The notes below the pieces were generated by a model, which was not told the DNA's origin, did not search any database, and was given only the letters and a program-made list of their open reading frames with translations. The position numbers and the translations under genes are program-made. Source: Mesostigma viride (taxonomy: Eukaryota; Streptophyta; Mesostigmatophyceae; Mesostigmatales; Mesostigmataceae). Taken from it: DNA of 30,327 nt. The DNA is taken from contig RPFO01000556.1 in the NCBI GenBank assembly GCA_009746045.1, positions 1 to 30,327 of the forward strand, in the 5' to 3' direction. This document shows positions 11,071-23,755 of this stretch, piece after piece. Each line of letters opens with the position of its first letter. The first letter of the stretch is position 1.

Positions 11071-11709
11071 CGCTGGATTCCTGGGTGTCTTTTAGCTAGT
11101 TAATCGTCTGTGACGTGGCTGGCTTTCTGCAGCGCGTGGCCCGCAACCTGTCGGGAAGGTGTAATGCTTTTATTTCCATGCTTCTCTGAAATTTCTTTTG
11201 CTTTATAGACAGTTGTGTTCGAGGAAATTCACGCGGTCTTCCTAAGCAGCGGCATCATTTTCCCCAGACACTGACGAGCTGGCACCTGTCTCCTAAAGAG
11301 AGCGGCTCGTGCTTGTTAGAAAGGAGGCAGTGTGCATTTTGCGGGACACAATGCTTTGGTGGCACATGCGTCAGGTAGGCTGTTCCAATGGTCTCTTCAC
11401 CTTTCCCACTGAGTAAATGTTAGCATTTGTCATGCTAACCAGAGCAGCTAGCCACAGGTTGGCTGGATAAAAAGTCAGCTTATTTTCTCTTTATATACTG
11501 CGTGTGTGGTCCTCCACGTGTCCGGCTTGTTGGGCATTTTGGAAGAGGGTTTATAATGTGTTGTTGGGTGGAACAACTTGGTTGTTGGCACAAAATCACA
11601 CATTATTAGCCTGAGATAGGCATGACATATGCTGCTCAGGCGTGTCGTCCTACCAGCCTTGTTGTTAAGGGTAGACTCACAAGGCTGGCTGTGCCGATGG
11701 AGGGGTGGG

Positions 11710-12485
11710 GCGTGCTAGCCCCCCCCACACCCACGCATGCATGCTAGCCCACCCCCACACCCACGCATGCATGCTAGCCCCGGCCCCGGCCCCCCCACAC
11801 CCACGCATGCATGCTAGCCCCCCCCACACCCACGCATGCATGCTAGCCCACACTCACACCCACGCATGCATGCTAGCCCACCCCCACACCCACGCATGCA
11901 TGCTAGCCCCCCCACACACCCACGCATGCATGCCAGCCCCCCACACACCCACGCATGCATGACCGCCCCCCCCACACCCACGCATGCATGCTAGCCCACC
12001 CCCACACCCACGCATGCATGCTAGCCCCCCCACACACCCACGCATGGATGCCAGCCCCCACACACACCCACGCATGCATGACAGCCCCCCCACACACCCA
12101 CGCATGCATGCTAGCCCCCCACACACACCCACGCATGCATGCCAGCCCCCATACACACCCACGCATGCATGCCAGCCCCCCCCCACACTTACGCATGCAT
12201 GCTAGCCCCCCACACACACCCACGCATGCATGCCAGCCCCCCCCACACCCACGCATGCATGCCAGCCCCCCCCACACTTACGCATGCATGCTAGCCCCCC
12301 ACACACACCCACGCATGCATGCCAGCCCCCCCCACACCCACGCATGCAGGCTAGCCCAACCCCACACCCACGCATGCATGCCAGCCCACCCCCACACCCA
12401 CACGTGCATGCCAGCCCACCCCCACACCCACGCATGCATGCCAGCCCACCCCCACACCCACGCGTGCATGCCAGCCCACCCCTAG
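11710..12485 (+). repeat. 29-31-bp C-rich minisatellite, about 26 copies (left)
   Basis: Repeating unit built on CACACCCACGCATGCATGCT followed by AGCCC and a variable C run. Each unit holds the palindrome GCATGCATGC. One unit carries a CGGCCCCGGCCCC expansion near 11780. Strand asymmetry is extreme (C on plus, G on minus). Open frames rich in His, Pro, Cys and Met run across it on several frames and both strands and are repeat artefacts. Confidence 0.95.
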
Positions 12486-12758
12486 CTTGAGCGTGCTTGT
12501 AAAGTTTTTGCATGGTTTATTAAAATGAGTGGAATATGTATTTATTGCATTAAATGTTAATTTTATTGATCATGAATGAAAATGGTCAACATTGCCGAAG
12601 TGCCCCTAAATTGCTCAATATTGTGTGCTCAAGAATTCAATGAGGATTGTCATCATGGAAACCCGCACAAATTCACGATTCCGGGCATGCATGTGAAAGT
12701 ATCAAGAACAATTTTCAATTAAGAATGGTATCTCATTGTTCCATGAATCAATATGACT
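12486..12758. other. AT-rich segment between minisatellite and satellite (left)
   Basis: About 270 bp of single-copy-looking, AT-rich sequence lying between the two tandem arrays. The inverted partner is at 21860-22133 and appears identical or nearly so. No ORF or RNA gene was recognised. Confidence 0.7.
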
Positions 12759-15700
12759 CCATGTACGTAGACAAGCCATGATGACCCCATGGGAGCCTGA
12801 ATCCTCATCATTAAATACATAAATGCCACCCATGTACGTAGACGGGCCATGATGACACCAATGGAGCCTGAATCCTCATCATTAATTACATAAATGCCAA
12901 CCATGTACATACACGGGCAATGATGACACCATGGGAGCCTGAATCCTCATCATTAATTACATAAATGCCAACCATGTACGTAGGCCAGCCATGATGACAC
13001 TGTGGGAGCCTGAATCCTCATCATTAATTTCATACATGCCAACAACACGTAGACGGGCCATAATGACACCACGGGAGCCTGAATCCTGATCATTTTTTTT
13101 TCTTTGACATCCATGTACGTAGGCCAGCCATGATGACACCATGGGAGCCTGAATCCTCATCATTTTTTTTCTGAGACATCCATGTACGTAGGCCAGCCAT
13201 GATGACACCATGGGAGCCTGAATCCTCATCATTTTTTTTCTGAGACATCCATGTACGTAGGCCAGCCATGATGACACCATGGGAGCCTGAATCCTCATCA
13301 TTAAATACATACATGCCATCCATGTACGTAGACAGGCCATGACATCTGACACCATGGGAGCCTGAATCCTCATCATTTACTATTCCTTGACATCCATGTA
13401 CGTAGACGGGCCATGATGACACCATGGGAGCCTGAATCCTCTTCATTTTTTTTTCTTTGACATCCATGTACATACGTAGGCCAGCCATGATGACACCAAT
13501 GGAGCCTGAATCCTCATCATTAATTACATACATAAATGCCATGATCATCAATGACCCCATGGGAGCCTGAATCCTCATCATTAAATACATAAATGCCACG
13601 GTCCATGTACGTAGACGGGCCATGATGACACCAATGGAGCCTGAATCCTCATCATTAATTACATAAATGCCAACCATGTACATACACGGGCAATGATGAC
13701 ACCATGGGAGCCTGAATCCTCATCATTAATTACATAAATGCCAACCATGTACGTAGGCCAGCCATGATGACACTATGGGAGCCTGAATCCTCATCATTCA
13801 TTTCATACATGCCAACAACACGTAGACGGGCCATAATGACACCACGGGAGCCTGAATCCTCATCATTTTTTTTTCTTTGACATCCATGTACGTAGGCCAG
13901 CCATGATGACACCATGGGAGCCTGAATCCTCATCATTAATTACATAAATGCCATTCATGTACGTAGGCCAGCCATGGAGACACCATGGGAGCCTGAATCC
14001 TCATCATTAATTACATACATGCCAACAATGTACGTAGACAGCCATGATGACACCATGGGAGCCTGAATCCTCATCATTTATTTTATGAGACATCCATGTA
14101 CGTAGGCCAGCCATGATGACACCATGGGAGCCTGAATCCTCATCATTTCTTTTTCTTTGACATCCATGTACGTAGGCCAGCCATGATGACACCATGGGAG
14201 CCTGAATCCTCCTCATTAATTACATAAATGCCAACCATGTACGTAGACAGCCATGATGACACCATGGGAGCCTGAATCCTCATCATTAATTACATACATG
14301 CCATCCATGTACGTAGACAGGCCATGATGACACCATGGGAGCCTGAATCCTCATCATTTACTATTCCTTGACATCCATGTACGTAGGCCAGCCATGAGAC
14401 ACCATGGGAGCCTGAATCCTCATCATTAATTACATAAATGCCAACCATGTACGTAGACAAGCCATGATGACACCATGGGAGCCTGAATCCTCATCATTAA
14501 TTACATAAATGCCATCCATGTACGTAGACGGGCCATGATGACACCATGGGAGCCTGAATCCTCATCATTTACTATTCCTTGACATCCATGTACGTAGGCC
14601 AGCCATGATGACACCATGGGAGCCTGAATCCTCATCATTAATTACATAATCCATGTACCAAGCCATGACACCATGGGAGCCTGTATGTACAAGCCATGAT
14701 GACACCATGGGAGCCTGAATCCTCCTCATTAATTACATAAATGCCAACCATGTACGTAGACAAGCCATGATGACACCATGGGAGCCTGAATCCTCATCAT
14801 TAATTACATACATGCCATCCATGTACGTAGACAGGCCATGATGACACCATGGGAGCCTGAATCCTCATCATTTACTATTCCTTGACATCCATGTACGTAG
14901 GCCAGCCATGAGACACCATGGGAGCCTGAATCCTCCTCATTAATTACATAAATGCCAACCATGTACGTAGACAAGCCATGATGACACCATGGGAGCCTGA
15001 ATCCTCATCATTTACTATTCCTTGACATCCATGTACGTAGGCCAGCCATGATGACACCAATGGAGCCTGAATCCTCCTCGTTAATTACATAAATGCCAAC
15101 CATGTACGTAGACAAGCCATGATGACCCCATGGGAGCCTGAATCCTCATCATTTACTATTCCTTGACATCCATGTACGTAGACGGGCCATGATGACACCA
15201 TGGGAGCCTGAATCCTCATCATTTACTATTCCTTGACATCCATGTACGTAGGCCAGCCATGATGACACCAATGGAGCCTGAATCCTCTTCATTTTCTTAA
15301 TGAGAGGATTCAGGTTACATAAATGCCAACCATGTAGGTAGACAAGCCATGATGACACCATGGGAGCCTGAATCCTCATCATTTACTATTCCTTGACATC
15401 CATGTACGTAGGCCAGCCATGGAGACACCATGGGAGCCTGAATCCTCCTCATTAATTACATAAATGCCAACCATGTACGTAGACAAGCCATGATGACCCC
15501 ATGGGAGCCTGAATCCTCATCATTAATTACATAAATGCCATCCATGTAAGTAGACGGGCCATGATGACACCATGGGAGCCTGAATCCTCCTCATTAATTA
15601 CATAAATGCCAACCATGTACGTAGACAAGCCATGATGACACCATGGGAGCCTGAATCCTCATCATTAATTACATAAATGCCATCCATGTACGTAGACGGG

Positions 15701-18700
15701 CCATGATGACACCATGGGAGCCTGAATCCTCATCATTAATTACATAAATGCCATTCATGTACGTAGGCCAGCCATGGAGACACCATGGGAGCCTGAATCC
15801 TCATCATTAATTACATACATGCCAACATGTAGGTAGACAAGCCATGATGACACCATGGGAGCCTGAATCCTCATCATTTATTTTATGAGACATCCATGTA
15901 CGTAGGCCAGCCATGATGACACCATGGGAGCCTGAATCCTCATCATTTCTTTTTCTTTGACATCCATGTACGTAGGCCAGCCATGATGACACCATGGGAG
16001 CCTGAATCCTCCTCATTAATTACATACATGCCATCCATGTACGTACACGGGCCATGATGACACCATGGGAGCCTGAATCCTCCTCATTTACTATTCCTTG
16101 ACATCCATGTACGTAGGCCAGCCATGATGACACCATGGGAGCCTGAATCCTCATCATTAAATACATACATGCCATCCATGTACGTAGACAGGCCATGACA
16201 TCTGACACCATGGGAGCCTGAATCCTCATCATTTACTATTCCTTGACATCCATGTACGTAGACGGGCCATGATGACACCATGGGAGCCTGAATCCTCATC
16301 ATTTTTTTTTCTTTGACATCCATGTACATACGTAGGCCAGCCATGATGACACCAATGGAGCCTGAATCCTCATCATTAATTACATACATAAATGCCATGA
16401 TCATCAATGACCCCATGGGAGCCTGAATCCTCATCATTAAATACATAAATGCCACGGTCCATGTACGTAGACGGGCCATGATGACACCAATGGAGCCTGA
16501 ATCCTCATCATTAATTACATAAATGCCAACCATGTACATACACGGGCAATGATGACACCATGGGAGCCTGAATCCTCATCATTAATTACATAAATGCCAA
16601 CCATGTACGTAGGCCAGCCATGATGACACTATGGGAGCCTGAATCCTCATCATTAATTTCATACATGCCAACAACACGTAGACGGGCCATAATGACACCA
16701 CGGGAGCCTGAATCCTCATCATTTTTTTTTCTTTGACATCCATGTACGTAGGCCAGCCATGATGACACCATGGGAGCCTGAATCCTCATCATTTTTTTTC
16801 TGAGACATCCATGTACGTAGGCCAGCCATGATGACACCATGGGAGCCTGAATCCTCATCATTAAATACATACATGCCATCCATGTACGTAGACAGGCCAT
16901 GATGACACCATGGGAGCCTGAATCCTCATCATTTACTATTCCTTGACATCCATGTACGTAGACGGGCCATGATGACACCATGGGAGCCTGAATCCTCATC
17001 ATTTTTTTTTCTTTGACATCCATGTACATACGTAGGCCAGCCATGATGACACCAATGGAGCCTGAATTCTCATCATTAATTACATACATGCCATCCATGT
17101 ACGTAGACAGGCCATGACATCTGACACCATGGGAGCCTGAATCCTCATCATTTACTATTCCTTGACATCCATGTACGTAGACGGGCCATGATGACACCAT
17201 GGGAGCCTGAATCCTCATCATTTTTTTCTTTGACATCCATGTACATACGTAGGCCAGCCATGATGACACCAATGGAGCCTGAATCCTCATCATTAATTAC
17301 ATACATAAATGCCAACCATGTACATACACGGGCAATGATGACACCAATGGAGCCTGAATCCTCATCATTAATTACATAAATGCCAACCATGTACATACAC
17401 GGGCAATGATGACACCATGGGAGCCTGAATCCTCATCATTTTTTTTTCTTTGACATCCATGTACATACGTAGGCCAGCCATGATGACACCAATGGAGCCT
17501 GAATCCTCATCATTAATTACATACATGCCATCCATGTACGTAGACAAGCCATGATGACACCATGGGAGCCTGAATCCTCATCATTAATTACATACATGCC
17601 ATCCATGTACGTAGACAGGCCATGATGACACCATGGGAGCCTGAATCCTCATCATTTACTATTCCTTGACATCCATGTACGTAGGCCAGCCATGGAGACA
17701 CCATGGGAGCCTGAATCCTCCTCATTAATTACATAAATGCCAACCATGTACGTAGACAAGCCATGATGACCCCATGGGAGCCTGAATCCTCATCATTAAT
17801 TACATAAATGCCATCCATGTACGTAGACGGGCCATGATGACACCATGGGAGCCTGAATCCTCCTCATTAATTACATAAATGCCAACCATGTACGTAGACA
17901 AGCCATGATGACACCATGGGAGCCTGAATCCTCATCATTTACTATTCCTTGACATCCATGTACGTAGGCCAGCCATGATGACACCAATGGAGCCTGAATC
18001 CTCCTCGTTAATTACATAAATGCCAACCATGTACGTAGACAAGCCATGATGACCCCATGGGAGCCTGAATCCTCATCATTTACTATTCCTTGACATCCAT
18101 GTACGTAGACGGGCCATGATGACACCATGGGAGCCTGAATCCTCATCATTTACTATTCCTTGACATCCATGTACGTAGGCCAGCCATGATGACACCAATG
18201 GAGCCTGAATCCTCATCATTAATTACATACATAAATGCCATGATCATCAATGACCCCATGGGAGCCTGAATCCTCATCATTAAATACATAAATGCCACGG
18301 TCCATGTACGTAGACGGGCCATGATGACACCAATGGAGCCTGAATCCTCATCATTAATTACATAAATGCCAACCATGTACATACACGGGCAATGATGACA
18401 CCATGGGAGCCTGAATCCTCATCATTAATTACATAAATGCCAACCATGTACGTAGGCCAGCCATGATGACACCATGGGAGCCTGAATCCTCATCATTAAT
18501 TTCATACATGCCAACACACGTAGACGGGCCATAATGACACCATGGGAGCCTGAATCCTCATCATTTTTTTCTTTGACATCCATGTACGTAGGCCAGCCAT
18601 GATGACACCATGGGAGCCTGAATCCTCATCATTTTTTTCTGAGACATCCATGTACGTAGGCCAGCCATGATGACACCATGGGAGCCTGAATCCTCATCAT

Positions 18701-20819
18701 TAAATACATACATGCCATCCATGTACGTAGACAGCCATGATGACACCATGGGAGCCTGAATCCTCATCATTTACTATTCCTTGACATCCATGTACGTAGA
18801 CGGGCCATGATGACACCATGGGAGCCTGAATCCTCATCATTTTTTTCTTTGACATCCATGTACATACGTAGGCCAGCCATGATGACACCATGGAGCCTGA
18901 ATCCTCATCATTAATTACATACATGCCATCCATGTACGTAGACAGGCCATGATGACACCATGGGAGCCTGAATCCTCATCATTTACTATTCCTTGACATC
19001 CATGTACGTAGGGCCATGATGACACCATGGGAGCCTGAATCCTCATCATTTTTTTTTTGACATCCATGTACGTAGGCCAGCCATGATGACACCATGGAGC
19101 CTGAATCCTCATCATTAATTACATACATAAATGCCAACCATGTACGTACACGGGCCATGATGACACCATGGAGCCTGAATCCTCATCATTAATTACATAA
19201 ATGCCAACCATGTACGTACACGGGCCATGATGACACCATGGGAGCCTGAATCCTCATCATTTTTTCTTTGACATCCATGTACGTAGGCCAGCCATGATGA
19301 CACCATGGGAGCCTGAATCCTCATCATTAATTACATAAATGCCATCCATGTACGTAGACCAGCCATGATGACACCATGGGAGCCTGAATCCTCATCATTA
19401 ATTACATACATGCCATCCATGTACGTAGACAGGCCATGATGACACCATGGGAGCCTGAATCCTCATCATTTACTATTCCTTGACATCCATGTACGTAGGC
19501 CAGCCATGATGACACCATGGGAGCCTGAATCCTCCTCATTAATTACATAAATGCCAACCATGTACGTAGACAAGCCATGATGACCCCATGGGAGCCTGAA
19601 TCCTCATCATTAATTACATTGCCATCCATGTACGTAGACGGGCCATGATGACACCATGGGAGCCTGAATCCTCTTCATTAATTACATAAATGCCAACCAT
19701 GTACGTAGACGGGCCATGATGACACCATGGGAGCCTGAATCCTCATCATTTTTTTTTGACATCCATGTACGTAGGCCAGCCATGATGACACCATGGGAGC
19801 CTGAATCCTCATCATTTTACTTTGACATCCATGTACGTAGACGGGCCATGATGACACCATGGGAGCCTGAATCCTCATCATTAATTACATGACATCCATG
19901 TACGTACACGGGCCATGATGACACCATGGGAGCCTGAATCCTCATCATTTACTATTCCTTGACATCCATGTACGTAGGCCAGCCATGGAGACACCATGGG
20001 AGCCTGAATCCTCCTCGTTAATTACATAAATGCCAACCATGTACGTAGACAAGCCATGATGACCCCATGGGAGCCTGAATCCTCATCATTAATTACATAA
20101 ATGCCATTCATGTACGTAGGCCAGCCATGGAGACACCATGGGAGCCTGAATCCTCATCATTAATTACATACATGCCAACAATGTAGGTAGACAAGCCATG
20201 ATGACACCATGGGAGCCTGAATCCTCATCATTTATTTTATGAGACATCCATGTACGTAGGCCAGCCATGATGACACCATGGGAGCCTGAATCCTCATCAT
20301 TTCTTTTTCTTTGACATCCATGTACGTAGGCCAGCCATGATGACACCATGGGAGCCTGAATCCTCCTCATTAATTACATACATGCCATCCATGTACGTAC
20401 ACGGGCCATGATGACACCATGGGAGCCTGAATCCTCCTCATTTACTATTCCTTGACATCCATGTACGTAGGCCAGCCATGGAGACACCATGGGAGCCTGA
20501 ATCCTCATCATTAATTACATAAATGCCAACCATGTACGTAGACAAGCCATGATGACACCATGGGAGCCTGAATCCTCCTCATTAATTACATAAATGCCAA
20601 CCATGTACGTAGACAAGCCATGATGACACCATGGGAGCCTGAATCCTCATCATTAATTACATACATGCCATCCATGTACGTAGACAGGCCATGATGACAC
20701 CATGGGAGCCTGAATCCTCATCATTTACTATTCCTTGACATCCATGTACGTAGGCCAGCCATGGAGACACCATGGGAGCCTGAATCCTCATCATTAAATA
20801 CATAAATGCCATCCATGTA
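12759..20819 (+). repeat. 69-71-bp satellite array, roughly 115 units, forward orientation
   Basis: Each unit has a near-constant core (CCATGTACGTAG, then a GACGGGCC, GACAAGCC or GCCAGCC variant, then ATGATGACACCATGGGAGCC and TGAATCCTCATCATT) and a variable linker. Linker classes include AATTACATAAATGCCAA, TACTATTCCTTGACAT, TTTTTTTTCTTTGACAT and TTTTTTCTGAGACAT. Unit starts measured near the left end are 71, 71, 71, 69, 70 and 69 bp apart. Larger blocks of units are duplicated. Minus-strand frames with MMRIQAPMVSSWLAYVHGC repeats arise from stop-poor units and are not genes. Confidence 0.95.
15277..15314. repeat. Small foldback inside the satellite
   Basis: CCTGAATCCTCT at 15277-15288 is followed 14 bases later by its reverse complement AGAGGATTCAGG at 15303-15314. 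The second half corresponds to a scrap of satellite in inverted orientation placed inside the forward array, replacing part of one unit's linker. Confidence 0.8.
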
Positions 20820-21859
20820 ATTAATGATGAGGATTCAGGCTCCCATGGTGTCATCATGGCCCGTCTACGTACATGGATGTCAAGGAATAGTAAATGATGA
20901 GGATTCAGGCTCCCATGGTGTCATCATGGCTTGTCTACGTACATGGTTGGCATTTATGTAATTAACGAGGAGGATTCAGGCTCCCATAATGTCTCCATGG
21001 CTGGCCTACGTACATGGATGTCAAGGAATAGTAAATGATGAGGATTCAGGCTCCCATGGTGTCATCATGGCCCGTCTACGTACATGGATGGCATGTATGT
21101 AATTAATGATGAGGATTCAGGCTCCCATGGTGTCATCATGGCCCGTCTACGTATATGGATGTCAAAGAAAAAAAAATGACGAGGATTCAGGCTCCCATGG
21201 TGTCATCATGGCTGGCCTACGTACATGGATGTCTCATAAAAAAAATGATGAGGATTCAGGCTCCCATGGTGTCATCATGGCCCGTCTACGTACATGGTTG
21301 GCATTTATGTAATTAATGATGAGGATTCAGGCTCCCATGGTGTCATCATGGCCTGTCTACGTACATGGATGGCATGTATGTATTTAATGATGAGGATTCA
21401 GGCTCCCATGGTGTCATCATGGCTGGCCTACGTACATGGATGTCTCAGAAAAAAAATGTGGAGGATTCAGGCTCCCATGGTGTCATCATGGCTGGCCTAC
21501 GTACATGGATGTCTCATAAAATAAATGATGAGGATTCAGGCTCCCGTGGTGTCATTATGGCCCGTCTACGTGTTGTTGGCATGTATGAAATTAATGATGA
21601 GGATTCAGGCTCCCATAGTGTCATCATGGCTGGCCTACGTACATGGTTGGCATTTATGTATTTAATGATGAGGATTCAGGCTCCCATGGTGTCATCATGG
21701 CTTGTCTATGTACATGGTTGGCATTTATGTAATTAATGATGAGGATTCAGGCTCCATTGGTGTCATCATGGCCCGTCTACGTACATGGGTGGCATTTATG
21801 TATTTAATGATGAGGATTTAGGCTCCCATGGGGTCATCATGGCTTGTCTACGTACATGG
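20815..21859 (-). repeat. 69-71-bp satellite array, roughly 15 units, inverted orientation
   Basis: Same unit as the large array but reverse complemented. The outermost four or five units match the outermost units of the left array in variant order; inner units use a different order. The array ends at the same flanking AT-rich sequence as the left array. Confidence 0.95.
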
Positions 21860-22133
21860 AGTCATATTGATTCATGGAACAATGAGATACCATTCTTAAT
21901 TGAAAATTGTTCTTGATACTTTCACATGCATGCCCGGAATCGTGAATTTGTGCGGGTTTCCATGATGACAATCCTCATTGAATTCTTGAGCACACAATAT
22001 TGAGCAATTTAGGGGCACTTCGGCAATGTTGACCATTTTCATTCATGATCAATAAAATTAACATTTAATGCAATAAATACATATTCCACTCATTTTAATA
22101 AACCATGCAAAAACTTTACAAGCACGCTCAAGC

Positions 22134-22912
22134 TAGGGGTGGGCTGGCATGCACGCGTGGGTGTGGGGGTGGGCTGGCATGCATGCGTGGGTGTGGGGGT
22201 GGGCTGGCATGCACGTGTGGGTGTGGGGGTGGGCTGGCATGCATGCGTGGGTGTGGGGTTGGGCTAGCCTGCATGCGTGGGTGTGGGGGGGGGCTGGCAT
22301 GCATGCGTGGGTGTGTGTGGGGGGCTAGCATGCATGCGTAAGTGTGGGGGGGGCTGGCATGCATGCGTGGGTGTGGGGGGGGGCTGGCATGCATGCGTGG
22401 GTGTGTGTGGGGGGCTAGCATGCATGCGTAAGTGTGGGGGGGGGCTGGCATGCATGCGTGGGTGTGTATGGGGGCTGGCATGCATGCGTGGGTGTGTGTG
22501 GGGGGCTAGCATGCATGCGTGGGTGTGTGGGGGGGCTGTCATGCATGCGTGGGTGTGTGTGGGGGCTGGCATCCATGCGTGGGTGTGTGGGGGGGCTAGC
22601 ATGCATGCGTGGGTGTGGGGGTGGGCTAGCATGCATGCGTGGGTGTGGGGGGGGCGGTCATGCATGCGTGGGTGTGTGGGGGGGCTGGCATGCATGCGTG
22701 GGTGTGTGGGGGGGCTAGCATGCATGCGTGGGTGTGGGGGTGGGCTAGCATGCATGCGTGGGTGTGAGTGTGGGCTAGCATGCATGCGTGGGTGTGGGGG
22801 GGGCTAGCATGCATGCGTGGGTGTGGGGGGGCCGGGGCCGGGGCTAGCATGCATGCGTGGGTGTGGGGGTGGGCTAGCATGCATGCGTGGGTGTGGGGGG
22901 GGGCTAGCACGC
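22134..22912 (-). repeat. 29-31-bp G-rich minisatellite (right, inverted copy)
   Basis: The reverse complement of the left minisatellite, with the same variants in the same order, including the CGGGGCCGGGGC expansion near 22835 and the TAAGTGTG variants. Base skew is reversed (G on plus). The two arrays therefore face each other across the satellite core. Confidence 0.95.
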
Positions 22913-23548
22913 CCCACCCCTCCATCGGCACAGCCAGCCTTGTGAGTCTACCCTTAACAACAAGGCTGGTAGGACGACACGCCTGAGCAGCATATGTCAT
23001 GCCTATCTCAGGCTAATAATGTGTGATTTTGTGCCAACAACCAAGTTGTTCCACCCAACAACACATTATAAACCCTCTTCCAAAATGCCCAACAAGCCGG
23101 ACACGTGGAGGACCACACACGCAGTATATAAAGAGAAAATAAGCTGACTTTTTATCCAGCCAACCTGTGGCTAGCTGCTCTGGTTAGCATGACAAATGCT
23201 AACATTTACTCAGTGGGAAAGGTGAAGAGACCATTGGAACAGCCTACCTGACGCATGTGCCACCAAAGCATTGTGTCCCGCAAAATGCACACTGCCTCCT
23301 TTCTAACAAGCACGAGCCGCTCTCTTTAGGAGACAGGTGCCAGCTCGTCAGTGTCTGGGGAAAATGATGCCGCTGCTTAGGAAGACCGCGTGAATTTCCT
23401 CGAACACAACTGTCTATAAAGCAAAAGAAATTTCAGAGAAGCATGGAAATAAAAGCATTACACCTTCCCGACAGGTTGTGGGCCACGCGCTGCAGCAAGC
23501 CAGCCACGTCACAGACGAACTTGCTTAAAAACATCCAGGAATCCAGCG

Positions 23549-23755
23549 ATGCAGCGCCAGGACCCGCAACTTCATGGCTGCATCTGGCCGGAAAGAAGGC
23601 AAAAAGCTTACGCTCAACGAGGTAAGAAAGCAGGAAAGCGCTATCTTAGGACGTTTAATACAAGAACGTACCATAACGGGCATTTATTCGTGCCCAGGCG
23701 CACAAGAAAGGCCACCCTTTCATGGAGAGGTCGGGCGCGCATGGCGCAGGCCTAA
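23549..23755 (+). other. Small ORF in right arm, inverted partner of the left-arm ORF
   Basis: A 68-codon frame that matches the left-arm ORF at most residues. A second open frame, 23574-23948 (124 codons), overlaps it and contains NVILPQNDGKGKDSSGNF, also kept in the left arm at about 10617-10892. No known domain is seen. It may be a degraded gene of the repeated segment or chance. Confidence 0.15.

Larger units (their letters stand above)
10502..13090 (+). repeat. Left arm of a giant inverted repeat
   Basis: This arm is the reverse complement of about 21530-24117, with paired coordinates summing to 34618-34620 nearly throughout, so very few net indels exist. From outside in it holds about 1.2 kb of low-copy sequence, the 30-bp minisatellite, about 250 bp of AT-rich sequence, and the first four or five satellite units in the same variant order as the other arm. 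The outer end is the self-complementary GGTGCGCGCACC. Identity looks complete from about 11160 to 12740 and drops outward. No target-site duplication was visible beside the ends. Confidence 0.9.

Noticed and set aside
11710-12490. His/Pro/Cys-rich repeat proteins of up to 176 residues in the minisatellite
   Set aside because: Open in several frames and on both strands, mirrored in the right array, no promoter or conserved ends; a by-product of a stop-free 30-bp unit.
12759-20819. CRISPR-like repeat-spacer array
   Set aside because: The linkers are a handful of recurring classes rather than unique spacers, unit cores are too long, and the context is eukaryotic.
12759-21859. Many open frames with MMRIQAPMVSSWLAYVHGC-type repeats, as a possible repeat protein
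   Set aside because: Units vary between 69, 70 and 71 bp, so frames shift from unit to unit; the same peptide appears in overlapping frames. They exist because the unit has few stops.
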